Shown piece after piece: positions 1 to 6,785 of a stretch of DNA of 13,572 nucleotides. Source of the DNA: Candidatus Zixiibacteriota bacterium. GTDB taxonomy: Bacteria > Zixibacteria > MSB-5A5 > GN15 > FEB-12. Location of the stretch: NCBI GenBank assembly GCA_030642845.1, contig DAOWMZ010000013.1, forward strand, positions 1 to 13,572, given 5' to 3'. The position numbers and the translations under genes were made by a program. A model generated the notes under the pieces. That model saw nothing but the letters and a program-made list of their open reading frames with translations, was not told the origin of the DNA and did not search any database. Each line of letters begins with the position of its first letter. Position 1 is the stretch's first letter.

Positions 1-12
1 AAATAAGTAAAG

Positions 13-35
13 ATTATGGTATCTTTTATCATAAT
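13..35. promoter_or_regulatory. Inverted repeat just upstream of the qmoA promoter
   Basis: Two 9-nt arms, ATTATGGTA (13-21) and TATCATAAT (27-35), are complementary with one G-T wobble around a 5-nt spacer. The repeat ends 3 bp before a consensus -35 hexamer. The position suits an activator or repressor operator. No U-tract follows, so it is not a clear terminator. The binding protein is unknown, and chance symmetry in AT-rich DNA is possible. Confidence 0.35.
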
Positions 36-38
36 TGC

Positions 39-68
39 TTGACATTTAAATGCCGGATGTGTTACTTT
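39..68 (+). promoter_or_regulatory. Candidate sigma70-type promoter for qmoAB
   Basis: A perfect -35 hexamer TTGACA (39-44) is followed after 18 bp by TACTTT (63-68), a weak -10 preceded by TG at 60-61 (extended -10 form). Transcription would start near 75, giving a leader of about 135 nt that contains both downstream inverted repeats. This is based on sequence match only. Confidence 0.45.
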
Positions 69-81
69 TGTCAAAAAATTG

Positions 82-110
82 CTGAGCCTGATTACAATTA
101 ATCGGTTCAG
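82..110 (+). promoter_or_regulatory. Hairpin in the qmoA leader or upstream spacer
   Basis: CTGAGCCTGATT (82-93) pairs with AATCGGTTCAG (100-110), giving 11 pairs with one bulged T and one G-U around a 6-nt loop. The bases that follow are only moderately T-rich (TATTATTTAATT). It could be a weak terminator for a gene upstream of the window, or a leader structure of the qmoA mRNA. The sequence does not decide between these. Confidence 0.4.
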
Positions 111-120
111 TATTATTTAA

Positions 121-160
121 TTAACTGACTTCGCATTTCCTTATATAACGAAGTCATTAA
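121..160 (+). promoter_or_regulatory. Bulged 12-bp inverted repeat in the qmoA leader
   Basis: TTAA-C-TGACTTCG (121-133) is complementary to CGAAGTCATTAA (149-160). That gives 8 perfect pairs plus 4 more past a single bulged C, around a 15-nt loop. It lies about 40 nt before the qmoA SD and has no T-tract. It may be an operator or an mRNA 5' stabilising element; the function is not known. Confidence 0.45.
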
Positions 161-210
161 TGAAAACCTGAACTCCTGCATATCGAAATCAGGGCTTCAA
201 GGAGAATAAT

Positions 211-1488
211 ATGGCCGAATATGAACCGGTCCAGGATGTAATTCAGGCTGATACTTTAGTTGTGGGCGGTGGTATTGCCGGTATGACTACTACTATTGAA
301 ACAGCAGAATTACAGAAACATGTTATCCTGGTAGAAAAGCTCCCATCGATAGGTGGACGAGTTGCTGGAATGAATCAATATTTCCCCAAACTCTGTCCTC
401 CCACCTGCGGAATCGAAATTAATTTGAAAAGACTTCGTGTCAATCCTTATGCGAGGGTCTTAACCTTGACTGAGGTAACCGAAATTTTAGGTACTCCGGG
501 GGATTATACTGTTACCCTTACAATAAAACCTCGCTTCGTTAACGAAAAATGTACCAGTTGTGGTAAATGTGCCGAGGTCTGTGAAATTGAAAGGGAAAAT
601 GATTTCAATTATGGTCTTGATAAAACAAAAGCTATTTATCTTCCTCATGTAATGGCCTACCCGAATCGTTATGTGGTTGATCCTGATTTTGTTAATGATG
701 CCGGTATGAAAAAATGCGTCGATGCTTGTGAATACGGTGCCATTGATTTGGAAATGAAGCCACGTACAATCAAAGCCAAAGTAGGTGCGATTGTCTGGGC
801 TACCGGATGGAGACCATATGATGCCTCAAAAATCGATAATCTTGGATTTGGTAAATATAAAAATGTCGTGACCAATGTGATAATGGAACGGATGGCCTCA
901 AAAACAGGTCCTTCGGAAGGTAAAATTGTTCGACCCTCTGATCAAAAAGAGATTACAAAAATAGGGTTTGTCCAATGCGCCGGTTCCCGTGATGAAAATC
1001 ATCTGCCATATTGTTCCGCAGTCTGTTGTCTTGCTTCAATGAAACAGGCTACTTATATCAGAGAACGTTACCCTGAAGCTGAAATATATTTGTACTATAT
1101 AGATGTTCGTTCACCCGGACGGTTGGAAGATTTCTATGTTAAAATGCAGGATGATCAGAAACTTCATTTCCATCGCGGTAAAGTCGGCTCGATAAAAGAG
1201 AATCCCGAAAATCAGAATCTGATTCTTGAAGCAGAAAATACTTTGACGGGTGAAATCACCAAAACCGAAGTTGACATGGCTGTTCTTGCAATTGGTATGG
1301 TACCAAATACATTTGATGATAAACCTCCTCTTGACACAAAACAGGATGAATTCGGATTCATTGTCAACAATGGTGGTAAAGGAGTTATCGGAACCGGAAC
1401 AACTTTGCGGCCTTTTGAAGTCTCTGCAACTGTTCAGGATGCTACCGGTGCAGCCCTAAAAGCAATTATCGCCGGAGGGAAGAGGTAA
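211..1488 (+). CDS. qmoA: QmoA, HdrA-like flavoprotein of the quinone-interacting oxidoreductase
   Basis: Cytoplasmic FAD/iron-sulfur subunit (425 aa) of the Qmo complex, which in sulfate reducers is thought to move electrons between menaquinone and APS reductase. The FAD Rossmann motif GGGIAG is at residues 19-24. A ferredoxin-like C114-x2-C117-x2-C120-x3-C124 follows, with further cysteines at C169 and C173. The HdrA-type signature QCAGSRD...YCSAVCC (C256, C268, C272, C273) is present. The length fits the QmoA family (a little over 400 aa), and it lacks the longer C-terminal parts seen in QmoB. The start is supported by AAGGAG at 199-204, 6 nt before the ATG. It is followed by qmoB 3 nt downstream. 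A generic HdrA is the main alternative, but pairing with a QmoB-type partner next to dsr genes favours QmoA. Confidence 0.9.
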   Translation: MAEYEPVQDVIQADTLVVGGGIAGMTTTIETAELQKHVILVEKLPSIGGRVAGMNQYFPKLCPPTCGIEINLKRLRVNPYARVLTLTEVTEILGTPGDYTVTLTIKPRFVNEKCTSCGKCAEVCEIERENDFNYGLDKTKAIYLPHVMAYPNRYVVDPDFVNDAGMKKCVDACEYGAIDLEMKPRTIKAKVGAIVWATGWRPYDASKIDNLGFGKYKNVVTNVIMERMASKTGPSEGKIVRPSDQKEITKIGFVQCAGSRDENHLPYCSAVCCLASMKQATYIRERYPEAEIYLYYIDVRSPGRLEDFYVKMQDDQKLHFHRGKVGSIKENPENQNLILEAENTLTGEITKTEVDMAVLAIGMVPNTFDDKPPLDTKQDEFGFIVNNGGKGVIGTGTTLRPFEVSATVQDATGAALKAIIAGGKR

Positions 1489-1491
1489 ATC

Positions 1492-3732
1492 ATGGATAAA
1501 AAAATTGGTCTTTATATATGTAAAGGTTGTGATATCGGCAACTGCCTTGATTGTGATAAACTTATTGAAGAGCACAAAGGTAAAGTTGCGGTATGTAAAA
1601 CCCATGATGCCCTCTGTAACGAAGAAGGTGTCAAATTTATTAAAGATGATATTGCCAGCGAAGGTTTAAACAGTATTATTGTTGCCGCTTGTTCTAATCG
1701 TGTATTCCCGGAGCTGTTCGATTTTGGCAATGGAGTAATGACCGAACGGGTTGCCTTGCGTGAATATGTAACCTACTCTCATGAACCGAACGATGAAGAC
1801 ACCCAGACAATGGCTGACGACTATATCAATATGGGAATTTCCAAAGTTACTAACACCGAAATTCCCGAACCGCATATAGAAGAAACCAGCAAAGAAATTA
1901 TGGTTGTGGGTGGAGGTATGGCCGGTATGACAGCCGCCAAAGCTGCTGCTGATGCCGGTTACAAAGTTCACCTTGTTGAAAAAGAAGCGGAACTTGGCGG
2001 TTGGGCAAATAAATTCACCAAAGCTTTCCCCAAACAACCCCCTTATGATTCCCTTGTTGAAATTGGAAAAGATGATCTGATTAATTCAGTTACATCAAAC
2101 GGTAATATTACCATTCATACTTCGACAGTTGTTAAGAAAACCGCCGGACAACCGGGACTTTTTGATGTCACATTACAAAACGGAACTCAGGAATCGCTGA
2201 AAATAGGTTCTATTATTTTAGCCAGTGGTTGGAAACAGTACGATACTGACAAGCTGGGAAAATGGGGTTATGGTATTTCCCCTGATGTTGTAACAAACGT
2301 TGAATTAGAAGATATGTACAAAAAAGGGGAGATCAAGCGTCCCTCCGATGGTAAACCGGTTGACAGCATTGTTTTCCTGCAATGTGCCGGATCTCGTGAT
2401 CAGGATCACCTGCCCTATTGTTCCGCAGTCTGTTGCCGTGTTTCATTGAAGCAGGTTAAATATGTGCGTGAACTTTATCCTGATGCCAGGATTTATGTGA
2501 TTTATAAAGATGTCCGTTCACCTCAACAATTTGAGCAGTTCTATATGGCTGTTCAGAACGATGATGCTGTTTTCTTTACCAAAGGTGAACTTGAAAGCGT
2601 CACCAAAGATGATAATGGTCAGCTTAAAATCAGTGTATCAGAAACACTCCTGGGTGATGACATCAGTATCAATGCGGATATGGTGGTTCTGGCTACTGGA
2701 ATAGTACCTACAACAAAAGTTGAAGATGAAGGAGTTACAGCAGAACCTGCTGAAAGTGAAGTTGAAGAAAAACCTGAAGAAGGTAAAACTGAGGATGGCA
2801 AAAAAGCGGCTGCCGGAGCTGAAATTGGAGCGAGGATTCTTAATCTGACCTATCGCCAGGGAACAGATCTGCCTACTTTTAAATATGGATTCCCGGATTC
2901 TCATTTTATCTGTTTCCCATATGAAACACGTCGTACCGGCATATACGCAGCTGGTGCAGTAAGAGCCCCTATGGACTTTGCGTCAGCTGTTGATGATGCC
3001 TATGGTGCTGCATTAAAAGCAATTCAGGCTGTTGAATCAATTTCTCGCGGAGTAGCGGTTCATCCACGTTCAGGTGATGCCAGCTTCCCGGATTTCTTTA
3101 TGCAACGATGTACTCAGTGTAAACGCTGTACTGAAGAATGCCCGTTTGGTGCACTTGATGAAGATGACAAAGGAACACCAAAACCCAACCCGTTCCGCTG
3201 TCGTCGTTGTGGTGTATGTATGGGAGCCTGTCCGGAGCGAATTATTACCTTTACGGATTTTAATATCAATATGGTTTCTCAGATGATCAAATCAATTTCG
3301 ATGCCCGATGAATTTGATGAAAAACCAAGAATATTGGTGTTTATCTGCGAAAACGATGCTCTTCCAGCTGTTGATATTTCTGCTATGCAGCGCAAAAAAT
3401 ATAACGCTATGATTCGTATTATTCCGATTAGATGTCTGGGATCAATGAATACTGTCTGGATCAGTGATGCTCTGGCCAGCGGATTTGACGGCATAATTCT
3501 AATTGGTTGTAAAAAAGGTGATGACTATCAGTGTCACTTTATTAAGGGATCAGAATTAGCTGCATATCGTATGGATAATGTTCGTGATAAGCTAAAACAG
3601 CTGGTTTTGGAAGAGGAAAGAGTAGAAGTACACGAATTGGCACTCTCTGATTATGACAAAATCCCCAGTATTTTTGATGATTTCCTTGAAGTTATGGAAA
3701 CTGTCGGACCAAATCCGTACAAAGATATGTAA
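1492..3732 (+). CDS. qmoB: QmoB, HdrA-like flavoprotein with ferredoxin and MvhD/FlpD domains
   Basis: Second flavoprotein of Qmo (746 aa), probably contacting APS reductase or a further electron carrier. In order it has a Cys-rich N-terminus (C10, C13, C18, C21), FAD motif GGGMAG at 140-145, and the HdrA signature QCAGSRD...YCSAVCC (C298, C310, C314, C315). An acidic, low-complexity linker spans about 409-440. Two [4Fe-4S] motifs follow (C540/543/546/550 and C570/573/576/580), then a C-terminal MvhD-like domain with C619, C648, C673 and C681. This order and length match QmoB. The SD (GGAGGG at 1474-1479 or AGAGG at 1481-1485) lies in the end of qmoA, so translation is probably coupled. A terminator follows directly; the usual third gene, qmoC, is not there. 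Confidence 0.9.
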   Translation: MDKKIGLYICKGCDIGNCLDCDKLIEEHKGKVAVCKTHDALCNEEGVKFIKDDIASEGLNSIIVAACSNRVFPELFDFGNGVMTERVALREYVTYSHEPNDEDTQTMADDYINMGISKVTNTEIPEPHIEETSKEIMVVGGGMAGMTAAKAAADAGYKVHLVEKEAELGGWANKFTKAFPKQPPYDSLVEIGKDDLINSVTSNGNITIHTSTVVKKTAGQPGLFDVTLQNGTQESLKIGSIILASGWKQYDTDKLGKWGYGISPDVVTNVELEDMYKKGEIKRPSDGKPVDSIVFLQCAGSRDQDHLPYCSAVCCRVSLKQVKYVRELYPDARIYVIYKDVRSPQQFEQFYMAVQNDDAVFFTKGELESVTKDDNGQLKISVSETLLGDDISINADMVVLATGIVPTTKVEDEGVTAEPAESEVEEKPEEGKTEDGKKAAAGAEIGARILNLTYRQGTDLPTFKYGFPDSHFICFPYETRRTGIYAAGAVRAPMDFASAVDDAYGAALKAIQAVESISRGVAVHPRSGDASFPDFFMQRCTQCKRCTEECPFGALDEDDKGTPKPNPFRCRRCGVCMGACPERIITFTDFNINMVSQMIKSISMPDEFDEKPRILVFICENDALPAVDISAMQRKKYNAMIRIIPIRCLGSMNTVWISDALASGFDGIILIGCKKGDDYQCHFIKGSELAAYRMDNVRDKLKQLVLEEERVEVHELALSDYDKIPSIFDDFLEVMETVGPNPYKDM

Positions 3733-3754
3733 AAAACAGTTTTTATTATATAAT

Positions 3755-3790
3755 AAGAACCTCCCATATTTTGGGGGGTTCTTTTTTTTT
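3755..3790 (+). terminator. Intrinsic terminator after qmoB
   Basis: AAGAACCTCCC (3755-3765) pairs with GGGGGGTTCTT (3773-3783) over 11 pairs with one G-U and a 7-nt loop, running directly into nine Ts (3782-3790). It starts 22 nt after the qmoB stop. An AT palindrome, TTATTATATAATAA (3743-3756), touches its 5' side. This separates qmoAB from the dsr genes as a transcription unit. Confidence 0.9.
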
Positions 3791-4019
3791 GACAGTAATA
3801 TTTGTATTTTATCGATATTCATGATTTCTTTGGAAGATTGATAGATCTTTCAAAATTTACTTTATTAAGACTAAACAAAAACACAAGACCAATCCAACAA
3901 AATATATTGCTATAATACGTTATAATATAAATACTTAAGAAAATCTTAATGTAACACTATATTTATCCGATATAAATTAATGATAATTAAAAGATAATGA
4001 ATTTTTTCACAAATAATCC
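3791..4019. other. AT-rich geneless spacer with two inverted repeats
   Basis: No credible gene is seen between the qmoB terminator and the dsrA promoter. Two symmetric elements stand out. TTTGGAAGAT (3829-3838) pairs with ATCTTTCAAA (3845-3854), 10 pairs with one G-U and a 6-nt loop. TTAAGA-AAA-TCTTAA (3935-3949) is a perfect 6-bp repeat. Two TATAAT hexamers (3911-3916 and 3921-3926) have no recognisable -35 partner. The elements could be operators for dsrA, but the low complexity of the region makes chance symmetry likely. Confidence 0.4.
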
Positions 4020-4048
4020 TTGACTATATTGTATATATTCATTAAATA
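4020..4048 (+). promoter_or_regulatory. Candidate sigma70-type promoter for dsrABDN
   Basis: TTGACT (4020-4025), five of six matches to the -35 consensus, is separated by 17 bp from TAAATA (4043-4048), a moderate -10 match. Transcription would start near 4055, leaving a leader of about 120 nt before dsrA. It is the best-spaced pair in the spacer, and a promoter is needed here because a strong terminator lies upstream. Confidence 0.5.
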
Positions 4049-4138
4049 CATTGTTGAGTTAGTGAAAAAAATAACAATAATGATCTTGATTTACAATGGA
4101 GATCGAATAAAAATTTTATTTAACATATTTAGTTTAAG

Positions 4139-4157
4139 ACTGGAACAATAATCCAGT
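4139..4157 (+). promoter_or_regulatory. Short hairpin next to the dsrA ribosome binding site
   Basis: ACTGGA (4139-4144) and TCCAGT (4152-4157) are perfectly complementary around a 7-nt loop. The repeat ends 6 nt before the dsrA SD AGGAG (4164-4168). It could stabilise the 5' end of the mRNA or affect ribosome access; a protein binding site is the alternative. Confidence 0.4.
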
Positions 4158-4173
4158 AGAATTAGGAGTCACA

Positions 4174-5385
4174 ATGGCTGATGCACTACCAAAAACCCCA
4201 ATGCTTGATGAACTGGAAAAGGGGCCTTGGCCGAGTTTTGTAAAAGAAATCAAAATGGCTGCTAAGCGGAGTCCAATGTCAAAAGACCTGCTTGGTCTAT
4301 TAGAGCAATCCTACAATGAAAAAATTGGCCACTGGAAACATGGCGGTATTGTTGGTGTCATGGGTTATGGTGGCGGTATTATTGGTAGATATACCGATTT
4401 ACCTGAAAAATACCCCGGTGTCTCTCACTTCCACACTATGCGTATCAACCAGCCGGCTGGTTGGTATTACACTTCTGATATTCTTAGAAAAATATGTGAC
4501 ATTTGGGAAAAACGTGGTTCTGGCCTTACTAATATGCATGGTTCTACAGGGGATATCATTTTATTAGGTACCAGGACAGAGGAATTGGAACCCATTTTTA
4601 AAGAATTAGGCGAGCTTGATTTTGATTTGGGTGGTTCCGGATCTGATGTTCGTACTCCCAGTTGTTGCTGTGGTATGTCGCGTTGTGAATGGGCATGTTA
4701 TGATACAATGGCTGTCACGTATGATTTAACTCAAACTTTCCAGGATGAGTTACACCGTCCGGCATTTCCATACAAATTTAAATTCAAAATGTCCGGCTGT
4801 CCCAACGATTGTGTAGCTTCGATTGCTCGTTCGGATATGTCAATAATTGGTACCTGGCGCGATGAAATTCAGATTGATCAGGATGCTGTTAGAGAATATG
4901 CCGATAAAGGAATGAATATCATGCGTGATGTAGTCGGTAACTGTCCGTCTAAATGCATGGATTTTGATGGCAAGGAAATCTCAATTGAAAATTCTTACTG
5001 TGTCCGCTGTATGCACTGCATTAATGTAATGCCCAAAGCCCTTCGTCCGGGTAAAGATCGCGGTGCTACAATTCTTCTCGGTTCAAAAGCTCCGATTGTT
5101 GAAGGTGCTCTGCTTTCATCTGTTATTATTCCCTTTATAAAAATGGAGCCACCATATCAGGAAATTAAAGATATGGTCGAACGTATCTGGGATCTCTGGT
5201 GTGAAGAAGGAAAAGCTCGTGAACGCGTGGGTGAATTTATCCAGCGTGTAGGTATGGGTAATTTCCTTGAAGAATGTGAAATTGATATTGTTCCTGAGAT
5301 GGTAGCTCATCCTCGTGAAAATCCATATGTCTTCTATGAAGAATTTTATGAAGAAGATGATGGTGATGATGAAGAAGAAGGCTAA
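4174..5385 (+). CDS. dsrA: Dissimilatory sulfite reductase alpha subunit DsrA
   Basis: Alpha subunit of the cytoplasmic siroheme sulfite reductase (403 aa), acting with DsrB and DsrC on sulfite. The siroheme-[4Fe-4S] motif is C165-x5-C171 plus C209-x3-C213 (within SGCPNDC). The inserted ferredoxin domain has C257 followed by C276-x2-C279-x2-C282; the fourth position of a classical motif is Met286, which is usual in DsrA because the earlier Cys completes the cluster. It is slightly shorter than Desulfovibrio DsrA (about 437 aa). The C-terminus (about 388-402) is very acidic, built almost only of Glu, Asp and Gly. The SD AGGAG at 4164-4168 fits this ATG. Tandem in-frame stops, TAA TAG, end the gene. 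dsrB follows after 43 nt. Confidence 0.97.
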   Translation: MADALPKTPMLDELEKGPWPSFVKEIKMAAKRSPMSKDLLGLLEQSYNEKIGHWKHGGIVGVMGYGGGIIGRYTDLPEKYPGVSHFHTMRINQPAGWYYTSDILRKICDIWEKRGSGLTNMHGSTGDIILLGTRTEELEPIFKELGELDFDLGGSGSDVRTPSCCCGMSRCEWACYDTMAVTYDLTQTFQDELHRPAFPYKFKFKMSGCPNDCVASIARSDMSIIGTWRDEIQIDQDAVREYADKGMNIMRDVVGNCPSKCMDFDGKEISIENSYCVRCMHCINVMPKALRPGKDRGATILLGSKAPIVEGALLSSVIIPFIKMEPPYQEIKDMVERIWDLWCEEGKARERVGEFIQRVGMGNFLEECEIDIVPEMVAHPRENPYVFYEEFYEEDDGDDEEEG

Positions 5386-5428
5386 TAGCTTAAATTGAAA
5401 TAATAATATTAAGAAATAGAGGTAAAGT

Positions 5429-6508
5429 ATGGCAGATCCACAAGAACGGCGCACAGATTATGGGCCGCCCCATTATGAGAAATTTTTGCCGCCGGTAATT
5501 AAAGCAAATTATGGAAAATGGAAATATCATGAAATCCTGAAACCGGGTGTTATGGTTCATGTCTCCGAAACAGGTGATAAACTCTTCACGGTCAGAGCAG
5601 CTTCAGGCCGACTGATCAGTGTTGATAAAATTAGATTATATTGCGACCTGGCTGATAAATACTGCGGTGGTCATCTTCGTTTCACCAGTCGTCACAATGT
5701 TGAATTCCTGATGGACAATGACTCCGGTATTGATGCCCTTATTAAAGACCTTGCTGATATGGGTCATCCGGTGGGTGGTATCGGTAACGCTATTACTAGT
5801 ATTATCCACACTCAGGGATGGGTTCACTGTCACTCGGCGGCAACAGATGCCTCCGGTATTGTGAAAAGTGTATTGGATGATCTGATTGAGTATTTCACCG
5901 AAACCAAATTGCCGGGTAAATTGAGAATCGCCCTGGCCTGTTGTTTGAATATGTGTGGTGCGGTTCACTGTTCCGATATTGCTATTCTTGGTGTCCACCG
6001 TCGCCCGCCTAAAATCAATCACGCAACTCTAAAGAAACAGTGTGAAATTCCAAGCGTTGTCGCTTCCTGTCCGACAGCAGCTATCCGACCTGCTACAGTT
6101 GATGGGAATCCTTCAGTGGAAATTATCGAAGATGACTGTATGTTCTGCGCTAACTGTTTCACTGTCTGTCCGTCGATGCCCCTGAATGATCCGCTTAATG
6201 ATGGTGTTTCCATTTGGGTAGGCGGCAAGGTTTCAAACGCTCGTCATGAACCGATGTTCTCTAAATTAGCTATTCCGTTTATTCCAAATAATCCACCACG
6301 TTGGCCCGAAGTTACTGATGCTATCAGAAATCTGGTAGAGATTTGGGCGAAGAATGCGCATCCGTATGAAAGAATGGGTGAATGGATTGAGCGAATCGGC
6401 TGGCCGAGATTCTTCAAGATGACTGGCATTCCATTCAAAAAAGAACATATTGATGATTTCAAACATGCTGGTCTGACATTTAAGCGGTCAACACACATTT
6501 CTTTTTAA
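5429..6508 (+). CDS. dsrB: Dissimilatory sulfite reductase beta subunit DsrB
   Basis: Beta subunit (359 aa), carrying the catalytic siroheme in characterised DsrAB enzymes. Conserved siroheme/cluster cysteines appear at C134 ([10 protein letters not shown]) and in [12 protein letters not shown] (C171, C172, C176, C181). The ferredoxin domain has C214 (SCPTAAI) and C237-x2-C240-x2-C243-x3-C247. The [13 protein letters not shown] stretch is a typical DsrB landmark and the length is normal for the family. AGAGG (5418-5422) lies 6 nt before the start. The next gene is dsrD, 12 nt downstream, an arrangement seen in reductive-type dsr loci. Phylogeny would be needed to place the pair in a DsrAB lineage. 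Confidence 0.97.
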   Translation: MADPQERRTDYGPPHYEKFLPPVIKANYGKWKYHEILKPGVMVHVSETGDKLFTVRAASGRLISVDKIRLYCDLADKYCGGHLRFTSRHNVEFLMDNDSGIDALIKDLADMGHPVGGIGNAITSIIHTQGWVHCHSAATDASGIVKSVLDDLIEYFTETKLPGKLRIALACCLNMCGAVHCSDIAILGVHRRPPKINHATLKKQCEIPSVVASCPTAAIRPATVDGNPSVEIIEDDCMFCANCFTVCPSMPLNDPLNDGVSIWVGGKVSNARHEPMFSKLAIPFIPNNPPRWPEVTDAIRNLVEIWAKNAHPYERMGEWIERIGWPRFFKMTGIPFKKEHIDDFKHAGLTFKRSTHISF

Positions 6509-6520
6509 GGGGTATTTATT

Positions 6521-6763
6521 ATGAAGACCGTTGATGAAATTGCTGATGCCATGTTTAAGATGGTAAGTGATGCGACTGGACTAAAAAAGCTGAAACCGAC
6601 TGATCTGTCTAAAGCCATGATTGAAACTTTTGGTGATGATTGCGATAAAAAACTTTGCAAAGCAGCCATAAGAGAATTGGTTAACTCAGGTAAATTGGTT
6701 TACACCTATTTTGGTGGAAGCTTTTTGGAACTGCCGCATAGAGAAGGTGCAGCCAACGATTAA
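6521..6763 (+). CDS. dsrD: DsrD, small winged-helix activator of DsrAB
   Basis: Protein of 80 aa, matching the DsrD family (about 78 aa), which has a winged-helix fold. DsrD was long thought to be a DNA-binding regulator, but biochemical work showed that it allosterically increases sulfite reduction by DsrAB. The helical N-terminus (about 1-45), the AAIRELVNSGKLVYTYFGGS segment (48-67, helix then wing) and the position directly after dsrB support the call. Sequence conservation in this family is modest. AAGGGG at 6507-6512 overlaps the dsrB stop, so the two are probably translationally coupled. DsrD is mainly found in organisms that run Dsr reductively or disproportionate sulfur. Confidence 0.88.
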   Translation: MKTVDEIADAMFKMVSDATGLKKLKPTDLSKAMIETFGDDCDKKLCKAAIRELVNSGKLVYTYFGGSFLELPHREGAAND

Positions 6764-6785
6764 TTGCAGTTTTTGAGGCTGACAA

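Noticed and set aside
1666..2037. Antisense open frame of 123 codons within qmoB
   Set aside because: It lies wholly opposite a well-supported gene, has no recognisable domain and no SD-supported context; shadow of qmoB codon structure.
3743..3756. Perfect 14-bp palindrome TTATTATATAATAA after qmoB
   Set aside because: Pure A/T palindromes arise easily by chance here, and it overlaps the terminator stem; no separate function claimed.
3653..3841. Small + strand frame running from qmoB through its terminator
   Set aside because: It translates the terminator hairpin and T-tract (Phe/Leu run) and has no SD or family match.
3911..3926. Paired TATAAT hexamers as extra dsrA promoters
   Set aside because: No -35-like hexamer at suitable spacing for either; expected often in sequence this AT-rich.
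5636..6022. Antisense open frame of 128 codons within dsrB
   Set aside because: Opposite conserved DsrB motifs, with no recognisable protein family; a shadow frame.
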